The notes under the pieces: model-generated
The model's database searches: none
What the model was told of the DNA's origin: nothing
Seen by the model: only the letters and a program-made list of their open reading frames with translations
Made by a program: the position numbers and the translations under genes
Assembly (NCBI GenBank): GCA_963580285.1
Contig: OY757010.1
Span: 66,176,406 to 66,240,405, forward strand
DNA length: 64,000 nt
Reading direction: 5' to 3'
Origin: Lucinisca nassula
Taxonomy: Eukaryota; Mollusca; Bivalvia; Lucinida; Lucinidae
Shown here: in pieces, positions 20,700 through 31,950 of the stretch
Layout of the letters: each line of letters starts with the position of its first letter
How positions within the stretch are numbered: position 1 is the first letter of the stretch

Positions 20700-20912
20700 A
20701 GTATTAAAAAACTTAAATCTATGATACTTTTTTATTATCTTTGCCCAAAACATAGATTCTGGTGATCATTAAAACTGCCTCAATGATGTGGTTTTAATGA
20801 GTAGCCACAACCCATGTCTTGGAGCAAAAATAAGGAAAATAATGTATACCCCTGTAAACCGTGGTTTTTCCTTACAAAGTGGGGTTTATTGGGGTGCTCA
20901 TTACACAATTTT
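20700..20912 (-). mobile_element. P3 MITE
   Basis: On the minus strand: GTGTAATGAGCACCCCAATA, GGTATACATTATTTTCC, then the palindrome ACATGGGTTGTGGCTACTCA with its partner near 20755. This is the most complete P3 copy in the window. Confidence 0.75.
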
Positions 20913-20957
20913 TTTAACCTTAAGATTTAATTGTTTTAATTATAATTTTGTTCTCAT

Positions 20958-21075
20958 ATTTAACCCATTTTGTAACAGAAACCCCAAAACGGGTACCCTG
21001 GCAAACAGTGCAGGCCCAGAGCAAAAAGCGGCGTCTGATCAGGGCCTCCACTGTTTGCTGAAAAGTTCAGTGTGT
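20958..21075 (-). mobile_element. P1 MITE, half copy
   Basis: The TTAACCCATTTTGTAACAG end, then GCAAACAGTGCAGGCCC and GGGCCTCCACTGTTTGC. It is cut short where element J begins. Confidence 0.75.
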
Positions 21076-21079
21076 TTGT

Positions 21080-22200
21080 TATCCCCCGCCGAAGGCGGAG
21101 GGATATAGTTTTGGCGTTGTCCGTCCGTCCGTCCTTCCGTCCATCCGTCCTTCCGTCCGTCCGTCACACTTTGTCCGGAACCGTTTCTCAGCAACTATTG
21201 CATGGAATTAAATGAAACTTGAAATAAATATGTATTATTATGCTGTGGTGATGCACGCGCAATTTTTTTTCGGATTGACTTTTTACATCCAGAGTTATGG
21301 CCCCTTGAATGATTGAAATTCTGGATTTTTCGTCGTCTCACTTTGTCCGGAACCGTTTCTCAGCAACTATTGCATGGAATTAAATGAAAATTGAAATAAA
21401 TATGTATTATTATGCAGCAGTGATGCACGCGCAATTTTTTTTCGGATTGACTTTTTACATCCAGAGTTATGGCCCCTTAAATGATTGAAATTCTGGATTT
21501 TTTCGTCATCTCACTTTGTCCGGAACTGTTTCTCAGCAACTATTGCATGGAATTAAATGAAACGTGAAATAAATATGTATTATTATGCTGCGGTGATGCA
21601 TGCGCAATTTTTTTCTGGATTGACTTTTTACATCCAGAGTTATGGCCCCTTAAATGATCGAAATTCTGGATTTTTCGTCGTCTCACTTTGTCCGGAACCG
21701 TTTCTCAGCAACTATTGCATGGAATTAAATGAAACTTGAAATAAATATGTATTATTATGCTGTGGTGATGCAAGCGCATTTTTTTTCCGGATTTACTTTT
21801 TACATCCAGAGTTATGGCCCCTTAAATGATTGAAATTCTGGATTTTTCGTCGTCTCACTTTTTTGTCGGGAACTGTTTCTCAGCAACTATTGCATGGAAT
21901 TAAATGAAACTTGAAATAAATATGTATTATTATGCTGTGGTGATGCACGCACAAATTTTTTTTGGATTGACTTTTTACACCCAGAGTTATGGCCCCTTAA
22001 ATGATTAAAATTCTGGATTTTTCGTCGTCTCACTTTGTCTGGAACCGCTTCTCAGCAACTATTGCATGGAATAAAATGAAACTTGAAATAAATATGTATT
22101 ATTATGCTGCCGTGATGCACGCGCAATTTTTTTTTCTCAATTTTGGCCAGATATATTTTCTTGCCATTCTACACGAAAAACCCATTCGGCGGGGGATATC
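21080..22200 (-). mobile_element. tandem-core element J (type III)
   Basis: Read on the minus strand: 5' end ATATCCCCCGCCGAATGGG, then six ~172-bp monomers (each with GCTGAGAAACGGTTCCGGAC and GGGGCCATAACTCTGG), then a GGAC microsatellite (21120-21165), then the 3' hairpin CCCTCCGCC-TTC-GGCGGGGGAT. The 3' hairpin arm GGCGGGGGAT is complementary to the 5' ATCCCCCGCC, the same plan as the other tandem-core elements with a different sequence. Non-coding. Confidence 0.8.
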
Positions 22201-22215
22201 AATTCAACGAATTTG

Positions 22216-22512
22216 CTTGTTTGATTTGATGTTTACCTCCCAGTCAACACTATATAGATCATTCTGGAGACGTTGCTTCCAATTTTGTGGGACTTTTACC
22301 CGACATTGCAATGAATTGACTTCCAAGCCCTGACACCCAATGAAACCAATAGGGTTTATAAGTATGGACCGTCCGACTCGCACCGCTTTGCCTGGGCAGG
22401 CTTAGATCCTCTAAGCTGTTTACCAGTACTTGTGTGCGGTGTGCGGTCGGATTCAGCTCTGCGTGGAAGCATCATGCAGCCCATTTATTTCTTCAATCCC
22501 CGATGGGCGGGG
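22216..22512 (-). mobile_element. SINE-B copy
   Basis: A full-length copy in the minus direction: boundary GGCCCCGCCCATCGGGG at 22495-22511, internal AAGCGGTGCGAGTC, and tail GGAGGTAAACATCAAATC followed by A-rich sequence. Confidence 0.85.
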
Positions 22513-22514
22513 CC

Positions 22515-22645
22515 GACTAAAAGTTCAGACATTTTCCAGTTAAATTTTGGTTAAAACACAACCTGTCACCCCTAAATTTAGAAATGGACTCATCATCAGT
22601 GCCGTACATAAGGAAGAAGATTCCATTTGGTACAAAAAGGGTTAA
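22515..22645 (-). mobile_element. P1 MITE, half copy
   Basis: The minus strand starts TTAACCCTTTTTGTACCAAA and continues GGAATCTTCTTCC and GGGGTGACAGGTTGTG, as in the intact P1 copies, but stops before the central palindrome. Confidence 0.8.
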
Positions 22646-22814
22646 CTTACAATTCAACTGGAAACACAAATATTTATTTTCAGACTACTGCTTGCTATCA
22701 TTGAATTTTTTTTCCCAACAACTTTGTTGTTGTTTTCTGTTCCCCATTCGTACATAGCTCAAGATAATTTTTTTTTCATGAGAAAGTTTGCTTTTTTCTT
22801 ATTTCTACAAGAAA

Positions 22815-22985
22815 TATATATATGTATGTTGTGGGTACTTATTAGACCCCCCCCCCCTTTGTGAGGTGCTTCTAAGCTTCTAATGAGTATCCACAACATT
22901 TGTTTAAGTGCAAAAATAAAAAAAAATAACATGTGGATATCCCCTCTTATCTGGGCTATGTTCTTTCCCTTTTGATATTCAGGTA
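22815..22985 (-). mobile_element. P3 MITE, diverged
   Basis: The palindrome TGTTGTGGGTACTTATTAGA/TCTAATGAGTATCCACAACA surrounds a C-run and a GTGAGGTGCTTCTAAGC loop. The flank AACATGTGGATATCCCC is P3-like. Confidence 0.65.
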
Positions 22986-23361
22986 GAGATTGGGATCTGA
23001 TTGTATCTGTTCCTGACTGATCTTTATTTTTATTTTTTAATATATACTGTAACCGAATTAAGATTTTTTTTTCCAATCAGGTGTAGATAGACCTTGTCAC
23101 TTCCCATTGTTTAAAAAAAAATCTTGAAGCTACTAAATCTAAAATCTGAGGTCGCTGTTCCGTAATTTTTCAATATTAAATTTTTTCAACCCACCAAAAA
23201 TAATAACTACATGTATAAATATACTTTTCAGAGCAGCAAATTATAACATTTAACCACAAATTGATTCTAAAATAAACATTAATTAGACATTAATACTGAT
23301 ATCAATCACTTTCTATGCCTAATGTATAGCAAACACATGCTGATAAGCAGGCCAGTTTGAA

Positions 23362-23432
23362 AGGCTTGTCCCTAGGTCACGTGAGTAAACATACTGGTTG
23401 CCACTGGAGATAGATTTCCGGAGTAGTCCTAT
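23362..23432 (+). repeat. right arm of a 3-kb-spaced inverted repeat
   Basis: CTTGTCCCTAGGTCACGTGA, GTAAACAT and GATTTCCGGAG are the reverse-complement partner of 20285-20347. CACGTG is an E-box word. Confidence 0.65.
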
Positions 23433-24499
<1,067 letters not shown>

Positions 24500-24548
24500 G
24501 AGAAAGCTGTCCAACGATCTGTCTACATGTGCAATTTAAATGTCCATA

Positions 24549-24672
24549 CTGACAGTCGAAATAAACCAATGAATGGACTGACGGAGGGGCGTTGAGTCAA
24601 TGTTGGTTCGATGTCATGCCGTCGACACCCACTCCAACTCACTTCATTGTCACATGACCGTTGGCATGAGAG
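24549..24672 (+). repeat. ~125-bp direct repeat, first copy
   Basis: CTGACAGTCGAAA, CGATGTCATGCCGTCGACA and CCACTCCAACTCACT recur at 24799-24930, separated by a GACAGACA-type simple repeat. Confidence 0.85.
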
Positions 24673-24798
24673 AGAGAGACAGACAGAGAGGGGTTTGACT
24701 GACAAACTGACAGTAGACAGACAGACGACACACAGACCGACTGACTGAATGACTGACTAACAGACGAACGGACGGACTGTTAGACAGACAAATACACA

Positions 24799-24930
24799 TA
24801 CTGACAGTCGAAAAAACAACAACAACCAATGAGTGGACTTACAGACGGGCGTCGAGTCAACGTTGGCTCGACGTCATGCCGTCGACAACCACTCCAACTC
24901 ACTACAATGGCACGTGACCGTTGAGATGGT
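24799..24930 (+). repeat. ~125-bp direct repeat, second copy
   Basis: The partner of 24549-24672 with about 85-90% visual identity. It contains CGACGTCATGCCGTCGACA. Confidence 0.85.
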
Positions 24931-24959
24931 TTGACTGATCCGTGTAGCCAAGAAGCCCA

Positions 24960-25187
24960 TAACCCTTTTTGTACCAAATGGAATCTTCCTCCTTATATAT
25001 AGCAGGAGTCATTTTCAAAATTTAGGGGTGTCAGGTTGTGTTTTCTTCAAAATTTATTTGGAAAATGGCCGAACTTTTTGCAAACAGTGTAGGCCCTGAT
25101 CAGTCCCTGCGTTCTGCGGCGTCTGATCTGGGCCTGCACTGTTTGTCACTTACCCCTTTTGGGATTTCCGGTACCAAATGGGTTAAT
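24960..25187. mobile_element. P1 MITE, full copy
   Basis: The inverted ends are TAACCCTTTTTGTACCAAAT and GGTACCAAATGGGTTA. The central palindrome (about 25078-25147) runs from GCAAACAGTGTAGGCCC to GGGCCTGCACTGTTTG with a GATCAGTC/CTGCGGCGTCTGATC interior. Confidence 0.85.
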
Positions 25188-25566
25188 GTAGACCTAAGGG
25201 CTTGGCAGGTTGAGCCAATCTACAAATCTACCAGATTTTACTGTAAAATCTTGCACTTGCGAAGGAGTGTTTAACATTCTTATGCTCTGAAAGGGTGTTC
25301 TCCGTTTGTTTTGAATTTAATGTTCCAATCCCACTAAGTCTTGATGGGTCCGAGTACTGGGCAAATAGCATTTAGCAACGCCGTATTATCGCCAACGAAA
25401 CGTTGTGACGTTTCATCGACGTTGCAATGTCAAATTCAATGCATCGCTTTGAAGTTGGTTTGATGTAGACACGACGTTGTTGACACGCTACATGTCGGTT
25501 GACGTAGCGTCATTTAACGACAAACTGTGATTTACATTTGCTTGCGCTCGCTAATTGTTGGTACGC

Positions 25567-25567
<1 letters not shown>
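25188..25567. other. no gene recognised
   Basis: 25370-25530 is rich in ACGT, CAACG and GTTGACG words (AACGTTG, CGACGTTG), but no periodic repeat or open frame of note is present. Confidence 0.4.

Positions 25568-25621
<54 letters not shown>
25568..25621 (+). repeat. (AG)n microsatellite
   Basis: An uninterrupted AG run of about 54 bp. Confidence 0.97.
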
Positions 25622-25623
<2 letters not shown>

Positions 25624-26250
25624 CATGTTGGGTCGTATGTACAATATATCATTTTCGTAATGCGAAATTTCACATCTGGCAGCATATCGGTGTTTCTCCC
25701 ATTATCTTATATTAGAATTCCCCAAAAGTTTAAAAGAATTCCACTGTTTTACGCTGTAATTAACACTTTATATATCCCACTGCCTTTGAAGCAATACGAC
25801 AGATGACGGCCAGGGCTTTTCCCGTTCTATTTCTAGAACCGGAAGTACGTCACGAAAAAACCTCCTATTCACAAAAATGCAATTTGACAACAACAACCAT
25901 GTTTCAATGAAATGCACCTGTTTATGAATAATACCACTTTACTTTTTCATAACTACTATCTAATGAGCTTGCCAATTTAGTGATCAAAACACAATTTAGC
26001 ACTTTTATATGATAACTTGCAAACAGCCTTTGAAGTTCTGTTATTTTATACATCTAAACTATTACTGTTTACCAAACAGGCAAGAACTAAATGCTTTTAT
26101 TTCCTGTTTTTTTTTTTCTTTTCTTTTTTTTTTTTATTGGATATATTCCACATTTTTTTTCTTCCTTTCTTACTTATTTCATATATTTATGTATACCTCT
26201 GTATTATTTATATATCTATTTTAGATATATTATACCGCAAACTTAGGGCC
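25622..26250. other. no gene recognised; ETS/CRE-like words
   Basis: AACCGGAAGTACGTCACG near 25840-25860 combines an ETS-type CCGGAAGT with TACGTCA. The rest is T-rich (26105-26160). No coding frame is supported. Confidence 0.4.
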
Positions 26251-26632
26251 GCACATCTGACAACCCTGTATAACTTGGGTTTTTCATCATTTCTAACCAG
26301 TCCATAGCCTTACACACGGCCCTAAGAGTGAGCAACATGAACTAGTATGCTCTCGGGTGAGACAGAGAAATCTCAATTCGCAGCCGAAATTGGCAATGAT
26401 TCCTCTGCAGTTTTATGACCATTTTCGATCTGGCGTTCAAAATTCTAAATTACAGTGCTTCAACTTTACTCAGGGGAAGGCACTGGCAGTTCAGCATGAC
26501 TCACATTTCACTGAATCTGCCGCGTTTTGCAGCCCAGCAGCACTCAAACTTTACGTCCTGTTGTGGGGCAATGCTAACGCGCCTGACCGTAGCGGACGTA
26601 AAATGCTTAAACTTTACAATACAATTTGGCCA
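26251..26632 (+). mobile_element. second copy of the 359-bp retroposon
   Basis: Nearly identical to 18848-19206 over its length. Differences include GAG/CAG near the CCCAG(A/C)AGCACTC word and the tail (TTAAACTTTACAATACAAT). It continues with ACAATTTGGCCA, the same bases that form the duplication at copy 1. Confidence 0.85.
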
Positions 26633-27029
26633 AACTGAAATCTCCTAGCGGTTTTACAAATTCTTATTCTATCAATCATTTCATTAGCATTTTTTTGCAT
26701 TTGGCTACATATTATCATCAAATATTTCATGTTTTTTTTTCAGTGATTTCATCTGTCATTTCTTTGATGAGTGAAAATCAAATGTTGATGAGTGAAAATC
26801 AAATGTTGACATAAGAGGAAATTGCATAGTTTGAGCAGTTTCTTCATTTGACAACATATTTTTATCACACATCATTACATATTTTCTGCTCATTTATAGT
26901 ATCAGAGCCACTATTTAGGTCATATTGAGCAGATCAGTTTCCCTAAGTGTAAGTGGTTAACCAGTGCGGTGCACATTCTTGAACCAGGCTGCTGGCAGGC
27001 ATCACGTGAACAAGTCTGTGAAATGAACT
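26633..27029. other. no gene recognised; 22-bp tandem duplication
   Basis: GATGAGTGAAAATCAAATGTT occurs twice in tandem at about 26766-26809. The rest is AT-rich. Confidence 0.45.
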
Positions 27030-27170
27030 TTATACAGAGAAAATTAGGGTTTAAGAGGGTATGCATTATTTTTTCTTATTTCTGCTCCCAGACATAGGTT
27101 GTGGGTATTCGTTAGAACCTAATAAGAAAAAAAATCACAGATTTTCACCAGAAAAGTAGTCATTTTGGAC
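27030..27170 (+). mobile_element. P3 MITE with deleted right palindrome arm
   Basis: GGGTTTAAGAGGGTATGCAT and ACATAGGTTGTGGGTATTCG are present, but the complementary arm is missing and the sequence jumps to the P3 right end (TTCACCAGAAAAGTAGTC). Confidence 0.7.
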
Positions 27171-27474
27171 ATGACATTGTTTTCCAGCCAATTTAAACAA
27201 AACCTTTAAATTAATTTATTTATTTATATTTTTTATTTTATTGTATTGTATTTTTGGCGTTTGGGGGATTATAGTTAACCATTTTTATTAATTTGCACAT
27301 AAAGAAAATCTCAGGCCAAAAGTTACACAAGTTTAAAAACAACAACAACAAAAAAATCTAATTGTTTAAAATCTTCTTTAAAATGTTCCTTCCACATATT
27401 CAAACATTACTGTATGCTATAAACAAACCTAAAACATTAAATTTTCAGTTTAAACTAGATATTATATTAATCTG

Positions 27475-27590
27475 GCCAAATTGTCCTACCCAATATTGTT
27501 AGCTGGCCAAATTGTCCTAGGCTGAATTGTCCTAGGCCAAATCGTCCAGGCCAAATCGTCCGCTGGCCAAATCGTCCTACATTCATATAG
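27475..27590 (+). repeat. GGCCAAATYGTCCT minisatellite
   Basis: Six or so copies of a 14-18-bp unit (GGCCAAATTGTCCTA, GGCCAAATCGTCC) stand directly left of the DIRS-like element. Confidence 0.85.
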
Positions 27591-27657
27591 AACTGCAGTG
27601 GATGTTCAGATCATCTTAAATGCCTAACAACATTGTGAAAAGAGCAGACAGGAAGGT

Positions 27658-27933
27658 AAATTAGAAGATTAAACTAGACTTACCCAGTAAGTCGACGTTT
27701 GATCGGGATTTCATTGTCTGTTACACATTCAGGGTTCACACAGAGATGACGAATCGCTATTTCAGGAAAAACCTCAGTCTTTAGAGCAACACATGAATGA
27801 AGCAAAACATTAGGGTAGGGCTAAATAGTGAATGTGTAATAGGGTGGGTGTGTGAACCCTGAATGTGTAACAGACAATGAAATCCCGATCAAACGTCGAC
27901 TTACTGGGTAAGTCTAGTTTAATCTTCTAATTT
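27658..27933. repeat. DIRS terminal hairpin: 85-bp perfect inverted repeat
   Basis: The arms 27658-27742 and 27849-27933 are exact reverse complements (they include AAGTCGACGTTTGATCGGGA) with a 106-bp loop. A shorter direct/inverted echo (ACACATTCAGGG) lies at 27723-27734, 27859-27870 (inverted) and 27944-27955. DIRS elements have inverted termini and an internal complementary region of about 90 bp, used as a template guide for circle formation. Position and size fit that role. Confidence 0.85.
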
Positions 27934-28143
27934 CATTGCCCTATACACATTCAGGGCACACAGAGATTTTAGAGTTGCTTCTTTCATGTGTTAGTGCATT
28001 GACAACATGATATTGTAAAGCAGAAATTGAATCTAATCAAATATTGACTATTTGAAACTAAAAACTATCAAGTAATGCAAAATAAGCATGACAAACAAAG
28101 ATTATCATCAATGATGGGATTAGAGTGATAAACTCTGACTGTG

Positions 28144-29367
28144 TCAAGATTTTTGTCCTTCCAACAAACAGGACTGTAGTTTGGCAGTCTCTTCTACAGG
28201 TTTATCATAAAACTTTCGAAAAGTACTATCTTGAGACCAGCCGACTGCTTTCAAAATAGTACCCACCTGCAGCCCCCGTGAATGTGCTGCTGAAGTTGCT
28301 GCCGCCCTAGTACTGTGTGCTGAGAACTTTCCAGTGTCAATTCCAGCTTCATGCAACACAGTTTTTATCCATCGCGAAATAGTTCCACGTGCTACTCCTC
28401 CATGTGGGGCTTGTAAGCTAATGAATAATTTGTCGTCTGTACGCAAATTCTCTGTTTTTGCTAAATAAGCCTCCAGGCTATGCACAACACATAAATTTAC
28501 ATCTGAAGAGTATTGCTGTTACCTGATTGGTCCAATATGAAACCCCGGTCTAGATTGTTTCATGAGGTGATTGGTCTGAATCTCAACAAATCCTGCTGGA
28601 AAAGAAATATCCTGAACTTTCAACATATGCAAAAACTGGCTCCTTTGAGATGTTAAAAGGGCTAATAGCATAACTGTTTTATGCGTTAGCTGTAATAAGG
28701 ATAATTCGTTTCCCCAGGATCGGATGCATGTCAGAACAACATCGGGGTTCCATATAGAGCTATAACGGGGTAAGCTAGGTTTCTTGTTGAAAATACCCCG
28801 CATGAATCTTTTGATCCAGGGATTTTCCCCTAAATTGACCTTTTTATTTGAACACATACCAATAAACATACTTAAAGCAGAGCGAGCTGTTCCAATTGCG
28901 CTATACTTTAACCCCGTATTGAACAAATATGTGAGAAACTCTATAACTTCTGGGGTAGAAGGTCTAAATGAATGGATTTCCCGTTCATGTGAAAAGTCCA
29001 GCCACTTTTTAATGTATCCAGAATATTGTTGCCGAGTTGATGATCTCCACGACTCAACGATAATGCTGGTAGCGTCTTTTGAAAATCCTTGTTCTTCCAA
29101 TGTTTTCCTGATAATGGAAAAACTCCCAACGTCATTTTCCGCAGAGGGTGTTGTCTGTCTGGGTGGTGGGGTAGAGTTAGTATTTTTGTTGCCTTTGGCA
29201 GTCTGTACGGTTTGTCTGCCAGCAACTGGAAACATGTCGGGAACCAGTGTTGGGTGGACCATATTGGTGCAATCAAGAGAATGTCCGCTTGTTCCTCTCG
29301 TACCTTTTGTAGAATTCTCCCTATCAAACTGAAAGGAGCAAAAACATAGGCATAAAAGTCTGACCAA
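28144..29367 (-). pseudogene. DIRS tyrosine recombinase, one nonsense codon
   Basis: This recombinase inserts the circular DNA copy of the element by strand exchange. The upstream frame (29367-28519) carries an N-terminal SAM-like DNA-binding part (STRQQYSGYIKKWLDF, about 110-125) and the first catalytic Arg in TSQRSQ (Arg242). A TAA at 28519-28521 interrupts, and the same frame then continues to 28144 with the HSTR box (His57 and Arg60 counted from the next ATG, 28485), GWSQDST (Trp83) and the nucleophile in FRKFYDKP (Tyr93). All key residues are present and only the stop disables it. The first ~85 codons overlap the upstream gene in another frame, as usual in DIRS elements, so the true start is uncertain. 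Confidence 0.88.
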
Positions 29368-29780
29368 CCTAAAGAAAAAGCATCTACTGCCATTGCTTTT
29401 GGATCCGGTCTATATGACACATAATTGGGTAATTTGCAATTTAGTCTAGATGCAAATAAGTCCACATTTATGTCAGGAAACTGGAAATAAATATCCTGGA
29501 ATACTTTTTCATCCAGAGACCATTCAAGGTCATCATTAAATGATCTCGACAATTTATCAGCTTCAGTATTTTTTGCTCCTCTGATGAAAGCTGAACTTAA
29601 CCATATATTCCTTTGCCTTGCCCAGTCCCATATGTCTACTGCTAGTTTGTTAAGCTGATTCTTTTTCCCCCCAAAATGTGAAATATATGCATAACTGGTT
29701 GTGTTGTCCATATTTAGGCGGATATGTGTGTCATGGGCTCCTGAGCACAAAGATTTTATGCCTAAAAAAACATGCTGTAA
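28941..29780 (-). pseudogene. DIRS RNase H C-terminal part and methyltransferase-like region
   Basis: This continues the pol protein after a one-base shift at the A7 run (29763-29769). It holds the remaining RNase H carboxylates (LNMDNTTSYAYI and NTEADKLSRS), then the block typical of DIRS pol C-termini: FPDINVDLFASRLNCK, YRPDPKAMAVDAFSLGW, YVFAPFSLIGRIL and LLIAPIWSTQHWFP. This DAM-methyltransferase-like block is a hallmark of DIRS-like elements, and its role in the life cycle is not settled. The frame stays open to 28941, overlapping the recombinase gene by up to ~430 bp. Sequence before about 29780 in this frame is a shadow. Confidence 0.82.
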
Positions 29781-30633
29781 GTTCCAGAAAGTTAATATGC
29801 CAATCTTTCTCTTCTGCAGACCACTGTCCCCCAGTTCGCAGCCCAGAAGTCTCATTAAATGCGCCCCATCCTAAAAGTGAACTATCAGTATATAACACAA
29901 TTTTGGGGGCACCATGGCTGATAAATTTAAAGGCTGAGTGAACATTATCTAACCACCACTGGATGTCTGATTTGTTTTCGCTAGTAAGTGTCATATGTGC
30001 ATCAAAATCCCCTTTGTGTAACTTTAATTGTCTGGATTTCTCCTTCTCTAAGCCTCTATAATATATAGGAGCAAATTCTACACCTGGAGCACTAGCTACC
30101 ATTTTACCTATCAGCACAGCAAAGCTCCTGATTGATAACTGTTTGTCTGCTGAAACTTCCATGCAAAGATGGACCAGAACATCCATTTTCTCCCTTGTCA
30201 ACTGAACTGTCATATTTTCAGAATTTAAAACAAACCCTACAAAAGTTATTATCTGTGAAGGTTGGAAGACTGATTTGTCAGGATTTACTGTGAGACCTAG
30301 GTCATCCATAAGGCGGGTTGTTTTCAAGACATTGCTCATGCATTGTTCTTTTGTGGAGCCCTGCAAACAAGAGTCATCAATGTAAATGCAACTGATATGA
30401 CCTTCTTCTCTTAATTTTGCAAACACAGGTTTCATAATTTTAGTAAAACTCCGGGGCGAGGCCCCAAGGCCCATAATTAGGGAAGTGAATTGAAATTTAT
30501 TTTCCTTCCAAAAGAACCGAAAATATTTCCTATCAGCTCTGCACAATGGGATTGAATAAAATGCGTCTTTTAAGTCAATTATTGAGAAAAAGCAGCCTTT
30601 GGTCATATTGTCAATAGCTGTTTTTAATGTTTG
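29731..30633 (-). pseudogene. DIRS reverse transcriptase and RNase H N-terminal part
   Basis: RT motif A is FFSIIDLKDAFYSIPL (Asp11 and Asp14 counted from the ATG at 30606), motif B-like is MGLGASPRSFTK, and motif C is YIDDS (Tyr75-Asp78). It is followed by VNPDKSVFQPSQ, FVGFVLNSE and the connection, then RNase H starts (LYTDSSLLGWGA, INFLELTA). Coding continues upstream of that ATG to about 30628 (TLKTAIDN), so the ATG is internal. The frame is lost at an A7 homopolymer after LELTA. A single-base indel there, either real or a sequencing error, separates it from the next segment. Confidence 0.88.
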
Positions 30634-31243
30634 GAACCATTTAAGATCGTTTAAGATAGGGCCTTCATATTTGGCATGTAGGGTTCTTATGACAAGGGCT
30701 TCTCAAACATGCAAACTTGATGACATGTGACCTTGACGTTTGATCGTTTTTTTCATAACTTTTAGTTTAAACTTTATTTCATTCAAATATAATAACACAA
30801 AACATATAAACACAGTATCATTGTATAAGTACAATTATATCAGAAAGGGATACAGAAAAAAGAATTTCAGTTAGAGCCTTCATATTTGGCGTGTATGTTC
30901 CTTGTGACAATGTCTTCCCCCTCATGCAAAAAAAATTGACATGTGACCTTGACCTTGATCTGTGACCAACTTGATAAAAACTTTGGAACTATTTGAGATA
31001 GAGCCTTCATATTTGGCATATACATGTATATGCCTTGTGACAATGGCTTCACATCCATACAAAAAGTTTGACCTGTGACCTTGATTTTGACCTACTTTAT
31101 CATAACTTTTGAACCATTTGAGTAGAGCCTTCATATTGGCCATGTATTTTTCTTCTGACAAGGTACCTTACTGTATTACCTACCATTAGGTATTACAGGG
31201 TGGATCAGGTGAGCAATCCAGGGCCGTCATGGCCCTCTTGTTT
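30630..31243 (-). mobile_element. tandem-core element D, 5' part only
   Basis: On the minus strand it starts AACAAGAGGGCCATGACGGC (hairpin), then TTGCTCACCTGATCC, followed by ~135-bp units with GCCAAATATGAAGGC and AAGGTCACATGTCAA. It abuts the DIRS RT at about 30628, and no 3' hairpin is present. An AT-rich stretch at 30747-30868 interrupts the units and looks like a separate insert. Confidence 0.75.
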
Positions 31244-31950
31244 CTCATTTGCATTCACTCATCAAAAGTAGAATGACAGTTTATTTGATTTACTATTTTT
31301 AAAAGAAAAATGCGTTACTGGGGACAGAATGGTAAATAGTGGGTCTACACTATTTGCTCATATGGTCCCAGTAATTTTTTACTGTTCATTTTGGACAGAT
31401 TTTAATATAATGTTACGGCCTCGGACCAATGCAGCAGACCTCAGACCTGTATTTGGGATAAAACGAAATTACTTGATTAATTACAATTTTATTAATTGAT
31501 ACAATTAAATGGATACTGCACAAAATTAAATTAAAACGTGAATATTGATTTTTTTACCCCACTTGACCTCATTTAATATTGGTTGACCTGGTGTTAATAT
31601 GGATGACCTCCGATAAAAACAATATACTAAATTAATAATAGACAGTTAAACTTGGGTACATATATGAAAAGGGCTATTGGCTTTATATTATGAAATATTG
31701 GTCACAGAGAAGCAACCTTGAGAATGATTCACCAAATGATATATTGCTTAAAAGTTCACTGTATAAAGTCAATAACCTACATTAATGCAGTCAACTAGCA
31801 CAGTTCCAGGTGACCCAGCACTTAGCCAGTCTTTCCAGAGCCTTGGTAACACACACTGATAAAAAATCTTGGTAATTTCATGGAAAAAGTTCAGCCTCTT
31901 GTCCTATTAGCTAGCTGTGAATGGACATTTGAATACCATAATTATATTGA
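31244..31950. other. no gene; half of a palindromic MITE (P5)
   Basis: 31405-31515 carries GAAATTACTTGATTAATTAC and ACCTCAGACCTGTA, matching one arm of the palindrome at 48481-48607. The rest is unassigned AT-rich DNA. Confidence 0.5.

Larger units (their letters stand above)
27658..30633 (-). mobile_element. DIRS-like tyrosine-recombinase retrotransposon, 5'-truncated
   Basis: The order on the minus strand is RT, RNase H, methyltransferase-like region, tyrosine recombinase, then a terminal hairpin region. This is the gene order of DIRS-like elements, which integrate with a tyrosine recombinase and have no DDE integrase or protease. The 5' part (gag and the RT N-terminus) is missing: RT similarity stops near 30628, where tandem-core element D begins. 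Damage in the remaining coding part is light (one shift at an A7 run, one nonsense codon). Confidence 0.9.

Noticed and set aside
21080..22200. Element J as a simple local satellite
   Set aside because: Paired complementary ends and a GGAC microsatellite at one side show that it is a bounded element like the others.
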